Source of the DNA: JBGPGW01 sp046349515
GTDB lineage: Bacteria; Pseudomonadota; Alphaproteobacteria; CADEGL01
Direction: 5' to 3'
Length of the DNA stretch: 64,000 nucleotides
Assembly (NCBI GenBank): GCA_046349515.1
Contig: JAXMCE010000002.1
Location: forward strand, 372,001 to 436,000
Shown: positions 52,000 through 60,015 of the stretch, piece after piece
How the letters are laid out: each line of letters opens with the position of its first letter
Numbering within the stretch: position 1 is the first letter of the stretch
Position numbers and translations under genes: made by a program
Notes under the pieces: model-generated
Databases searched by the model: none
What the model was told of the DNA's origin: nothing
The model's input: the letters and a program-made list of their open reading frames with translations, nothing else

Positions 52000-53151
52000 T
52001 CAGCGTTTGAAGTGCTTGGAGAGGGCGAGGCCCTGGCGCTGGTAGGAGGAGCCGATCGAGGGCCCGTAGATCTTCTCCGGCACGGCCAGGAGACGCTCGA
52101 GGACGATGCGTCCCACGATCTGCCCGTCCTCGAGAAGGAACGGCACCTCGTGCGAGCGGACCTCGAGCACGGCGCGCGCGCGAGACGCCGTGTCCTCGCC
52201 GTAGCCGAACCCGGGATCGAAGAAGCCGGCGTAGTGCACGCGGAACTCTCCGACGAGCGTGTCGTAGGCCACCATCTCCGCCGCGTGGTCGGGCGGAATG
52301 CTCACCGTTTCGCGCGAGGCCAGGATGTAGAACTCGTCCGGATCGAGGATGAGCGTGCGATGCCGGCTCGCATGCACGCGGTCCCAATAATCCTCGACCG
52401 CATAATGGCCGATCCTGTCGTAGTCGATGATGTCGGTGTGCTTCTTCGCGCGGTAGCCGATGAGCCCGCTCTCGCGGTCGCCGGCAAGGTCGACCGTCAT
52501 CGGGACAGAGCCCTCTGTCAGGGTCGCCGGATCGGGCGCTATGTCGAGAAGATGCGCTTCCTCCACGAGGCGCGCGAGTTCCGCGCGGCTCTGCACGGGC
52601 GTGCCACGCCGGAGACGCAGCTGATTGAGCCGCGAGCCCGCGCGAACGATCACGCCGAAGACGCAGGGAGAGATCTCGGCATAGAGGGGTCCTCGATAGC
52701 CGCGCCGCACGCGCTCGAACTCGACCGCATGATCGGTGATGACGCGCGTGAAGATGTTGAGGCGGCCGGTCGAACTCTTCGGGTTGCAGAAGCCCGCGAT
52801 GTCAGACCTGAGCGAGAGGTGCTCCATGAGTGGAACGATGTAGACGCTGCCCTTCTCGAGGACCGCGCCGGAGGCGAGATCGATGCGCGTCGCACCGAGT
52901 TCGTCGAGCTTTTCCTGCACGGTCGCCTTGGATCCTGGAAGGAAGCTCGCGCGCACCCGGTAGGCGACGTCGCCCAGTCGTAGGTCGAGGCTCGCCGGCT
53001 GGATCTGCTCGTCGGCGATCTCGGCCGCGGCCTTGATGTCGCCCGCGCGCACCAACTGGCGAATGCTCTGGAACGGAAGGATGCCTGTCGTGAAGCTGGA
53101 GCCCGCCTCTTGGCGGCCGGATGGAAACAAGGTCTCGATCGCGTGGGACAT
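52000..53151 (-). CDS. dcd: 2'-deoxycytidine 5'-triphosphate deaminase, double-length form
   Basis: 383-residue dCTP deaminase of the long alphaproteobacterial type, about twice E. coli Dcd (193). Family features: IQPASLDLRLGDVAYRVRAS in the first half (about 51-70), CNPKSSTGRLNIFTRVITDH (about 122-141), RGPLYAEISPCVFGV, and a second-half domain with RHRTLILDPDEFYILASRETV and VLEVRSHEVPFLLEDGQ. It deaminates dCTP to dUTP for dTMP synthesis. ATG 53151 is the best start; the frame extends farther back. A cluster of TCCACA motifs lies upstream. Confidence 0.88.
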   Translation of the reverse strand: MSHAIETLFPSGRQEAGSSFTTGILPFQSIRQLVRAGDIKAAAEIADEQIQPASLDLRLGDVAYRVRASFLPGSKATVQEKLDELGATRIDLASGAVLEKGSVYIVPLMEHLSLRSDIAGFCNPKSSTGRLNIFTRVITDHAVEFERVRRGYRGPLYAEISPCVFGVIVRAGSRLNQLRLRRGTPVQSRAELARLVEEAHLLDIAPDPATLTEGSVPMTVDLAGDRESGLIGYRAKKHTDIIDYDRIGHYAVEDYWDRVHASRHRTLILDPDEFYILASRETVSIPPDHAAEMVAYDTLVGEFRVHYAGFFDPGFGYGEDTASRARAVLEVRSHEVPFLLEDGQIVGRIVLERLLAVPEKIYGPSIGSSYQRQGLALSKHFKR

Positions 53152-53242
53152 GGGCAGCCGGACGGAAGGGTGATGGCGCCCCGACCATAGCAAAAAATGC
53201 CTGTGCCACAAGATGATGCGGCCACGCGCGCATGGCACTCAC

Positions 53243-53335
53243 GAATCCACAATCGACCCACAGGGTTCTCCACACGCTGGGTGCCGAAAGCCATTGCCCG
53301 TTGGCATGGTTAAGAAGACACGCGCCTGATCCACA
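53243..53335. promoter_or_regulatory. Cluster of DnaA-box-like sites upstream of dcd
   Basis: In 93 bases: GAATCCACA (53243), CGACCCACA (53254), TTCTCCACA (53266) and TGATCCACA (53327), all in the same orientation. The last two differ from TTATCCACA by one base, the others by more. They lie in the 275-base gap between the divergent dcd and the DapA-family gene. DnaA control is speculative. Confidence 0.25.
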
Positions 53336-53426
53336 GGCATAGAACATTTGTCGGGCTTTCTCGGCGCCGCCCGACCAACTATGCTCGGCCCCGAAACGAC
53401 GATCGCGACAGGCTGGAGACGGACCG

Positions 53427-54392
53427 ATGGCGCACACGCTACTCACAGGCTCCTTTGTGGCCTTGCTGACTCCGTTCAACAACGACGAGTCGGTGGACTA
53501 CGACGGGTTCCGCACGCTCTTCGATTTCCATCGCACGCATGGTTCGTCGGCGGTGTTGCTCATGGGCTCGACGGGCGAGGCCTCGATGCTGACGCCGGAA
53601 GAGAAGCGCGACATCGTCTCCAAGACGCTCAAGTGGAAGACCCAGGACATGCAGCTCTGGTACGGCTGCACAGGCAACAACACGGCGTCGACCGTGAAGC
53701 AAGTGAAGCACGCCTCGGCGGAGGGAGCGGACGGCGTCGTCGTCACCGTGCCGTCCTACGTCGTGCCGTCGGAGGAGGAATCGGTCCGGTTCTTCCTCGA
53801 CGTGGCGGACGCCTCGACCATCCCGGTCGGCATCTACAACAATCCGACGCGCGTGAAGACGGATCTTTCGGCCGCCGCCATGATCCGGATCGCCGAGCAC
53901 CCGAACATCGTGCTCCTCAAGGAGGCAACCTCGCGCGGCGATCAGATCGCGCGCATCGCGCGGGCGAAGCAGCACCTCTCGATCATGTGCTGCGATTCCC
54001 CGAACCTCGGCCTCGTGATGCAGGTCATGGCGCTCGGCGGCCAGGGCACCGCCAACATGGGCGGCAACATCATTCCGCGCGAGATGGCGACCATCTCGAC
54101 GCCGTGGCGGAGCTTCGCGGATGTGGAAGCCTTCCGCGCCACGTACCTGAAGGTTTTGCCGCTCCTCCACTTCCACTATTCGGCGATCAATCCGGTTGCG
54201 GTGAAATCGCTGGCTCGTGCGCTCGGCCTGCCGGCCGGGCCGTTCCGCCGGCCGCTTCTCGGGCTGCCGGAGGAGGCGCTCGCGAAGGGCCTGGAGATCG
54301 TGCGCGAGCTCGGCATCGCCGAACAGTACGGCTATCGCCTGGGCGACAAGGGGCGGGTTCTCTCGATCGGCGCCCGCAGCGCGGCGGAATAG
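53427..54392 (+). CDS. Dihydrodipicolinate synthase / N-acetylneuraminate lyase family aldolase
   Basis: 321-residue class I pyruvate-type aldolase of the DapA/NanA family. Schiff-base K165 in IVLLKEATSRGD, Tyr137 in GIYNNPTRVKT, and MGSTGEASMLTPEE (about 46-59). It may be dapA proper, given its place before dapF, but the family covers many sugar-acid aldolases and the spacing (a 79-base gap to dapF) does not decide. The start ATG follows GGAGACGG. Confidence 0.85.
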   Translation: MAHTLLTGSFVALLTPFNNDESVDYDGFRTLFDFHRTHGSSAVLLMGSTGEASMLTPEEKRDIVSKTLKWKTQDMQLWYGCTGNNTASTVKQVKHASAEGADGVVVTVPSYVVPSEEESVRFFLDVADASTIPVGIYNNPTRVKTDLSAAAMIRIAEHPNIVLLKEATSRGDQIARIARAKQHLSIMCCDSPNLGLVMQVMALGGQGTANMGGNIIPREMATISTPWRSFADVEAFRATYLKVLPLLHFHYSAINPVAVKSLARALGLPAGPFRRPLLGLPEEALAKGLEIVRELGIAEQYGYRLGDKGRVLSIGARSAAE

Positions 54393-54471
54393 GCGCCGGG
54401 GGTCATCCGGGTCCGCAACGACGGCCTATTCCCTTGGACTCGGCGGGTCGCGTGGCCATATAAGGGCCGTC

Positions 54472-55320
54472 ATGACGGCGCTCCCGTTCATCAAGATGCA
54501 TGGCCTTGGCAACGATTTCGTCGTGCTCGATGCGCGCCGACAGCCGGTGTCGCTCGACGAGCGCCAGGCTCGCGCGATCGCGGACCGGCATACGGGCGTC
54601 GGCTGCGATCAAGTCATCACGGTCGATGCGCCGCGCCGGAAGGAAGCCGACGTCTTCATGCGCATCCAGAACGCCGATGGCGATGACGTCGAGGCCTGCG
54701 GCAACGGCACGCGGTGCGTCGCGGCCTTGCTTCTCCGCGAGTCCGGGCGCGCAGCCACGGTGATCGAGACAGTGGCCGGATTGCTCGTCGCCGAGCGCGA
54801 GAGCGGCGGCCGGATCAAGGTGGACATGGGCGAGCCGCGCCTTGATTGGCGCGACATCCCGCTGAGAGACGCGGCGGACACGAATCATCTGGCACTCACC
54901 GTCGAATCCTTGAGCGATCCGTGCGCGGTGAGCATGGGCAATCCCCATGTGGTGTTCTTCGTCCCCGACACGGAATCCGTGCCGCTCGATCGCCTCGGCC
55001 CCAGAATCGAGCACGACCCGATCTTCCCGCGCCGTGCGAATGTGAGCGTCGCGCAAATTCTCGATCCTCGCCGGATCCGCCTTCGCGTGTGGGAGCGCGG
55101 CGTCGGTATCACCCGCGCCTGCGGCTCCGGCGCCTGCGCGACCGTCGTCGCCGGGCACCGGCGGGCGCTTGTCGGGCGGACGGTCGATGTGCAACTCGAT
55201 GGCGGTCTCCTCACCATCGAGTGGCGGATGGACAACCACGTCTACATGACCGGCCCCATCGCGGTCAGCTTCACGGGCGAGATCGACGAGACCCTCCTGT
55301 CCCAAGGGGCCGCGTCGTGA
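54472..55320 (+). CDS. dapF: Diaminopimelate epimerase
   Basis: Interconverts LL- and meso-diaminopimelate for lysine and peptidoglycan. 282 residues. KMHGLGNDFVVLD (8-20); the two catalytic cysteines are C76 in EACGNGTRCVA and about C217 in TRACGSGACATV; GNPHVVFFV lies between. ATG 54472 gives the family start, and the longer frame upstream is noise over the previous gene. Its TGA overlaps the GTG start of mtaB. Confidence 0.96.
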   Translation: MTALPFIKMHGLGNDFVVLDARRQPVSLDERQARAIADRHTGVGCDQVITVDAPRRKEADVFMRIQNADGDDVEACGNGTRCVAALLLRESGRAATVIETVAGLLVAERESGGRIKVDMGEPRLDWRDIPLRDAADTNHLALTVESLSDPCAVSMGNPHVVFFVPDTESVPLDRLGPRIEHDPIFPRRANVSVAQILDPRRIRLRVWERGVGITRACGSGACATVVAGHRRALVGRTVDVQLDGGLLTIEWRMDNHVYMTGPIAVSFTGEIDETLLSQGAAS

Positions 55321-56564
55321 GCGCGCCGGACGTCGTCACCTTCGGCTGCCGGCTCAACGCTTTCGAGTCCGAGGTCATGCGCGAAATAGCCGGCGACCTC
55401 GATGATACGGTCATCGTCAACACCTGCGCGGTTACGGGCGAAGCTGAACGCCAGGCCCGGCAGGCCATCCGCCGGATCCGGCGCGAGCGACCCCAGGCAC
55501 GCATTGTCGTCACGGGGTGTGCCGCGCAGATCGCGCCGGAACGATTCGCGGCAATGCCCGAAGTCGATCGGGTGATCGGGAACCGCGAAAAGCTCGAGTC
55601 CGAATCCTACGCAGCCGACGCCATCGATCGCGTCAGCGTCGGCGACTTGGACCGTGCCCCCGCGGGCGGCTCCTCGGACCGCCTTCTCAAGGGTTTCGGC
55701 GCGCGCACGCGAGCCTTCGTTCAGGTCCAGACCGGCTGCGACCATCGATGCACCTTCTGCATCATTCCGTACGGGCGCGGGCCCAGCCGCAGCGTCCCGG
55801 AAGATGCGATCGCGGCGCAACTCCGCGCCCTCGTCGCGAACGGCATCCGGGAAGTAGTGCTCACGGGCGTCGACCTCACGGCCTATGGCGCGGATCTGCC
55901 GGCAGGGCCACGACTCGGCGCGATGGTCCGGCGCCTGCTCGCGGCGGTTCCAGACCTGCCCCGCCTTCGCCTCTCCTCGATCGACGTGGCGGAAATCGAT
56001 GCCGAGCTCTACGACGTGATCGCCGATGAACCCCGCCTCATGCCGCACCTCCACCTGTCGCTCCAGTCGGGCGATGACATGGTCTTGAAGCGCATGAAGC
56101 GCCGGCACAGCCGCGCCGATGCGGTCGCATTCGCCGCGCGCGTCCGGCGGGCGAGGCCGGAAATCGCGCTTGGCGCCGATCTCATCGCGGGCTTCCCCAC
56201 GGAGACGGATGCGATGTTCGACCGAACGCTCTCCCTCGTCGACGAGGTGGGACTCGCCTACTTGCACGTCTTTCCATTCTCGGCTCGCCCCACGACGCCC
56301 GCGGCGCGCATGCCGCAGGTGCCGGGCGCCATCCGCCGCGAGCGGGCAGAGCGGCTCCGCGCGGCTGGCGAAGGGGCCCTCGCGCGGCACCTTTCCGCCC
56401 GCCTCGGAACGAGCGCGTCGATCCTCGTCGAGACCGACCGATTCGGACGCGACCGCGACTTCGCACCCGTGAGGCTCGATCGCCCCTCGATCCCCGGCCG
56501 GATCGTCGAGGCGCGCCTCGACGGCATGGGAGAGAAGGAACTCCACGCCCGGCTGGCGGCGTGA
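55317..56564 (+). CDS. mtaB: tRNA t6A37 methylthiotransferase MtaB
   Basis: Radical-SAM methylthiotransferase converting t6A37 to ms2t6A37 in tRNA. 415 residues. MTTase domain cysteines C11 (FGCRLNAFESE), C37 (NTCAVTGEAERQARQAIRR-type motif) and C68 (VVTGCAAQ); radical-SAM CxxxCxxC at C141/C145/C148 (TGCDHRCTFC); then LSLQSGDDMVLKRMKRRH and a short TRAM-like tail. GTG start in a GTGA overlap with dapF. The order dapF-mtaB-ftsY is typical of alphaproteobacteria. Confidence 0.94.
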   Translation: MSAPDVVTFGCRLNAFESEVMREIAGDLDDTVIVNTCAVTGEAERQARQAIRRIRRERPQARIVVTGCAAQIAPERFAAMPEVDRVIGNREKLESESYAADAIDRVSVGDLDRAPAGGSSDRLLKGFGARTRAFVQVQTGCDHRCTFCIIPYGRGPSRSVPEDAIAAQLRALVANGIREVVLTGVDLTAYGADLPAGPRLGAMVRRLLAAVPDLPRLRLSSIDVAEIDAELYDVIADEPRLMPHLHLSLQSGDDMVLKRMKRRHSRADAVAFAARVRRARPEIALGADLIAGFPTETDAMFDRTLSLVDEVGLAYLHVFPFSARPTTPAARMPQVPGAIRRERAERLRAAGEGALARHLSARLGTSASILVETDRFGRDRDFAPVRLDRPSIPGRIVEARLDGMGEKELHARLAA

Positions 56565-56577
56565 CGTCGGACGTCCC

Positions 56578-57507
56578 ATGACCGCACAAGCTGCCCGCGG
56601 CTGGTTCGGCCGGCTCAAGGAAGGACTTGCCCGATCGTCTTCGCGCCTTTCGCAGGGCATCGCGGGTATCTTCACGGGCCGGAAGCTCGATCAGGAGACG
56701 TTGCAGGCCCTCGAGGAGCTGCTCATCGCAGCCGACCTCGGTCCCGAAACGGCCGCCCGGATCACGGGCGATCTCGGACGGTCCCGGTTCAACACCGAGA
56801 TCACCGAGCGCGAGGCGCGGGAGGCCCTGGCCGAATTGATCGCCAAGATCTTGGCGCCCGTCGCCGTTCCGCTGGCGATCGACCCAGCGCGCAAACCCCA
56901 CGTCGTCCTCGTCGTCGGCGTCAACGGCACGGGGAAGACGACGACCATTGGCAAGCTGGCCAAGCAGTTTCACGACGAAGGCCGCTCGGTGATGCTGTGC
57001 GCCGGCGATACGTTTCGCGCGGCTGCGATCGATCAATTGAAGGTCTGGGGCGAGCGCGCCAAGGCCGAGGTCGTGGCGCGCGAGCCAGGTGCGAACGCGG
57101 CGGGGCTCGTCTTCGATGCGCTTTCAGCGGCGCGAGCCAAGGCGGTCGACGTGCTCCTGATCGACACGGCCGGACGGCTCCACAACAAGGCGCATCTCAT
57201 GGAGGAGCTCGACAAGATCATCCGCGTGATGCGCAAGCTCGATCCGGAGGCGCCGCACTCGACTCTGCTTGTCCTCGATGCGACGACGGGCCAGAACGCG
57301 CACGCCCAGGTGGAACTGTTTCGCGCGACGGCACCTCTCTCCGGCCTCGTCGTGACCAAGCTCGACGGCACCGCGCGCGGCGGCGTTCTCGTGGCGCTGG
57401 CGGCCCGGTTCGGCCTGCCCGTCAATGCGATCGGAATCGGTGAGGGGATCGAGGATCTGAGGCCCTTCGCCGCGGACGACTTCGCGCGGAGCCTCCTCGA
57501 CCTCTAG
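56578..57507 (+). CDS. ftsY: Signal recognition particle receptor FtsY
   Basis: SRP GTPase receptor, 309 residues, with a short N-terminus lacking the long acidic A domain of enterics, as normal in alphaproteobacteria. N domain 1-95; G1 GVNGTGKTTTIGKLAKQF (about 113-130), DTFRAAAIDQLKVW, G3 LIDTAGRLHNK, LVLDATTGQNAHAQV and TKLDGTARGG. Partner of Ffh. Starts 13 bases after mtaB. Confidence 0.97.
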   Translation: MTAQAARGWFGRLKEGLARSSSRLSQGIAGIFTGRKLDQETLQALEELLIAADLGPETAARITGDLGRSRFNTEITEREAREALAELIAKILAPVAVPLAIDPARKPHVVLVVGVNGTGKTTTIGKLAKQFHDEGRSVMLCAGDTFRAAAIDQLKVWGERAKAEVVAREPGANAAGLVFDALSAARAKAVDVLLIDTAGRLHNKAHLMEELDKIIRVMRKLDPEAPHSTLLVLDATTGQNAHAQVELFRATAPLSGLVVTKLDGTARGGVLVALAARFGLPVNAIGIGEGIEDLRPFAADDFARSLLDL

Positions 57508-57567
57508 GGTTCCGCCCGTGGATCGCGCGCCAGATCCGACCGCTGACATTCCGCCGAGACCCCGTCC

Positions 57568-58425
57568 ATGACCTCAGATCCGCGCATCATCGGCCTGCTC
57601 CTCCTGGCGGCGCTGATCCATGCGAGCTGGAACGCCGTCGCGAAGACTGCGACCGACAAGCGGCACCTCTATCTCGTCTCGAATCTCACCACGGGCGCGA
57701 TCGCATCGATGCTCGTCCTGATCCTCCCCCTGCCCGCGCGCGAAAGCTGGCCGTACATCCTCGTCTCGGGCCCCATCCAGGCCATCTACACGGTCGTGCT
57801 CTTCGCGGCCTACCGCGTGGGCGATCTCGGCCAGATCTACCCGATCCTGCGGGGCCTCTCCCCGCTCCTCGTGGCGCTCGGCGCCGCCCTCTTCGCAGGA
57901 GAGCAGCCCAGCACGCAGCAATATGCCGGCATCGGCATCGTCTCGCTCGGCATCGCGAGCCTCGCCTTCGGCGGGGGCGGCCGCGGGACATCGGCCGATC
58001 GGCGACCGCTTCTCTACTGCCTTGTCGGCGCCGTGTTCGTTGCAACCTACACTGTCATCGACGGGATTGGCGTGCGGCGATCGGGAGCGCCCGTCGCTTA
58101 TGCGGCCTGGCTCTGGGTCAGTTATGCCGTCGGCGCCATTTTGTGCTACCCGCTTCTCGGACGGTGGAAAGTCGGGACGGCGGATGCGGGCGGAACCGTG
58201 CGCGCGATCGGCATCGGGGTCGGCATGCTGGCGTCCTACGGCGCGATCATCTATGCCTTGAACATGGGCATGATGGCCTATGTCTCCGCGCTTCGCGAAA
58301 CCAGCGTGATCATCGCGGCAGTTATCGGCAGCCTGTTTCTCGGCGAGCCGTTCGGACGCCTGCGGATCGCCTCGGCCGCCCTCGTGGCGATGGGGCTTTT
58401 CGTCCTCAACGGCCCGACATTGTGA
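57568..58425 (+). CDS. DMT/EamA family transporter
   Basis: 285-residue inner-membrane protein with about ten hydrophobic segments in two EamA repeats. N-terminal ALIHASWNAVAKTATDK is typical of the group; the second repeat begins near residue 148 (LLYCLVGAVFVATYTVIDG). Exports small metabolites; substrate unknown. 60 bases after ftsY and 16 before yciB, same strand. Confidence 0.88.
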   Translation: MTSDPRIIGLLLLAALIHASWNAVAKTATDKRHLYLVSNLTTGAIASMLVLILPLPARESWPYILVSGPIQAIYTVVLFAAYRVGDLGQIYPILRGLSPLLVALGAALFAGEQPSTQQYAGIGIVSLGIASLAFGGGGRGTSADRRPLLYCLVGAVFVATYTVIDGIGVRRSGAPVAYAAWLWVSYAVGAILCYPLLGRWKVGTADAGGTVRAIGIGVGMLASYGAIIYALNMGMMAYVSALRETSVIIAAVIGSLFLGEPFGRLRIASAALVAMGLFVLNGPTL

Positions 58426-58441
58426 GCCCGGATTTGCGAGA

Positions 58442-59056
58442 ATGACCGTGCACGAACCGACCACGCGCAAACCGTCGCCCGGCTTGAAGCTGTTGATCGA
58501 TCTCGGGCCGCTCGCCGCCTTCTTCGCGGCCTATGCGCTGGGTGGCCTCATGGTGGCGACGGCCGTTCTGATGGGAGCGACCATCGCTGTCCTGGCGCTC
58601 GGCTACGCGGTCGAGCGGCGGATCGCGCGAATGCCCCTCATCACCGCAGTCGTCGTGCTCGTCCTCGGCGGCCTTACCCTGTGGCTCAAGGATGAGACGT
58701 TCATCAAGCGCAAGCCGACCGTGGTCTATCTGGCCTTCGCGGCAGTCCTTCTCATTGGCCAGATGATGGGACGCTCGCCCCTCAAGTCGCTCCTCCAATT
58801 GGCGCTCGAACTTTCGGAGGACGGCTGGCGGCGCCTTACCCTGCGCTGGGGCTTTTTCTTCATCGCCATGGCCGCATTCAACGAAGTTCTCTGGCGCAGC
58901 GTCTCGACCGACATGTGGGTCAAAGTGAAGGTCTTCGGATTCCTGGGTCTCACGCTCGCCTTCGGCGCGCTGCAAATTCCCCTCATCCGGCGCACGACGC
59001 TCGCCGAGGGAACACCATCCTCACCTTCGGACGATTCTCAGCGCTTGCCCAAATAG
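58442..59056 (+). CDS. yciB: Septation protein A / YciB family membrane protein
   Basis: 204-residue inner-membrane protein with five hydrophobic segments. Family markers: LKLLIDLGPLAAFFAAYALG (16-35), LTLWLKDETFIKRKPTVVY (about 79-97), GRSPLKSLL, and the WRRLTLRWGFFFIAMAAFNEV segment. YciB/IspZ is linked to cell-envelope synthesis and septation. Its last 19 bases overlap the end of the NUDIX gene on the other strand. Confidence 0.93.
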   Translation: MTVHEPTTRKPSPGLKLLIDLGPLAAFFAAYALGGLMVATAVLMGATIAVLALGYAVERRIARMPLITAVVVLVLGGLTLWLKDETFIKRKPTVVYLAFAAVLLIGQMMGRSPLKSLLQLALELSEDGWRRLTLRWGFFFIAMAAFNEVLWRSVSTDMWVKVKVFGFLGLTLAFGALQIPLIRRTTLAEGTPSSPSDDSQRLPK

Positions 59057-59589
59057 TCCGCCGATTCGCCTAGCGGATTGCCCCGCGTGGGGAAGGTCGC
59101 CGTCCCGCGCACCTCGTCGAAATGCCCCAGCGCCCAGCGCACCGTCGGAAAGGCGAGATCGTCCCAGGGAATCTCCTCCCACCGGAACAGGGCTGCCTCC
59201 GCCGTCTCAGGTCCGGGATCAAGATCGGGCGAGCGCATGCGTGCGCGGTAGATGAGCTGGACCTGGCTTATCCGCGCGATCGTGTAGACGGCCAAGAGCG
59301 CGTCGATCTCGACATCCGCCCCCGCTTCCTCATGCACTTCGCGCCGCGCCCCGTCGGTGATCGTCTCGTTGAGCTCGAGATAGCCAGCGGGGAAGACCCA
59401 GAATCCCTTGCGCGGGTTGATCGCACGCCGGCAGAGCAAAATCCGGTCTTCGAAGCTGCAGACTGCGCCGACGACGATCTTAGGGTTGTCGTATTGGATG
59501 AACCCACAATCCGGACAGACCAGCCGCTCACGGTTGTCGCCTTCCGGCACCGTGCGGATCGAGGGACCTTTTTTCGCCTGCTCGGCCAC
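59038..59589 (-). CDS. NUDIX hydrolase with N-terminal zinc ribbon
   Basis: 183-residue NUDIX pyrophosphatase. A short N-terminal metal-binding segment has C25 and C28 (LVCPDCGFIQYDNPKIVVG). The complete Nudix box is GYLELNETITDGARREVHEE followed by AG (about 68-89). The layout resembles NudC-like or ADP-ribose/nucleotide pyrophosphatases in which the ribbon precedes the catalytic domain. Substrate not determinable. Confidence 0.9.
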   Translation of the reverse strand: MAEQAKKGPSIRTVPEGDNRERLVCPDCGFIQYDNPKIVVGAVCSFEDRILLCRRAINPRKGFWVFPAGYLELNETITDGARREVHEEAGADVEIDALLAVYTIARISQVQLIYRARMRSPDLDPGPETAEAALFRWEEIPWDDLAFPTVRWALGHFDEVRGTATFPTRGNPLGESADYLGKR

Positions 59590-59633
59590 TGGTCGAATGT
59601 GGACCGATGACAGCCGCGCGGCAAGGGCGGCGA

Positions 59634-59840
59634 TCAGACGCTGATGTCGAGGAGGGAGCCGCGCCGCAGAGGACGGGCGGGATCGTGCGCGGGAAGGTCC
59701 GCGGGCTTGGCCACTTGGCCGACGGCGGCGGGCGCTGCAGGCTTGGCCGCCTTAACCATGGCGGCTTGATTGACGGCCGCACCCCGCAATGTCGCTGGCA
59801 CCAGGGCCTCGAAAAGTGCCTTGCTCGGCGTGATCGACAT
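59634..59840 (-). CDS. Small conserved-looking protein, unrecognised
   Basis: 68 residues: MSITPSKALFEALVPATLRG, an Ala/Lys/Pro-rich middle, and the C-terminus RPLRRGSLLDISV. Short alphaproteobacterial proteins with a terminal RGS-(L/I)-(L/V)-D motif are familiar but I cannot name this one. It occupies its own slot between the NUDIX gene and the amidase, and no larger overlapping frame there looks real. Function unknown. Confidence 0.5.
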   Translation of the reverse strand: MSITPSKALFEALVPATLRGAAVNQAAMVKAAKPAAPAAVGQVAKPADLPAHDPARPLRRGSLLDISV

Positions 59841-59970
59841 CGTGACCGGCGCGTGGTGGATGGATGACGCGATCCTAATGCCCGGCTTCTCAAGAAAACG
59901 TTAAACCCGCCGGGACTCCTGCGCGCTTGGGCGATATGGTTGAAATTCACCACGCGGCCTCAACGCGGGC

Positions 59971-60015
59971 GAGCGGATCGGTGACGACATCAGAGGAGAG
60001 CGGATCCGTGACCAC
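59971..60015 (+). repeat. Imperfect 18-base direct repeat at the amidase start
   Basis: GAGCGGATCGGTGACGAC (59971-59988) recurs as GAGCGGATCCGTGACCAC (59998-60015), 16 of 18 identical with a 27-base period. Each copy holds a purine-rich stretch and an in-frame GTG (59981 and 60008), so the amidase has two similar candidate initiation sites. Confidence 0.7.
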
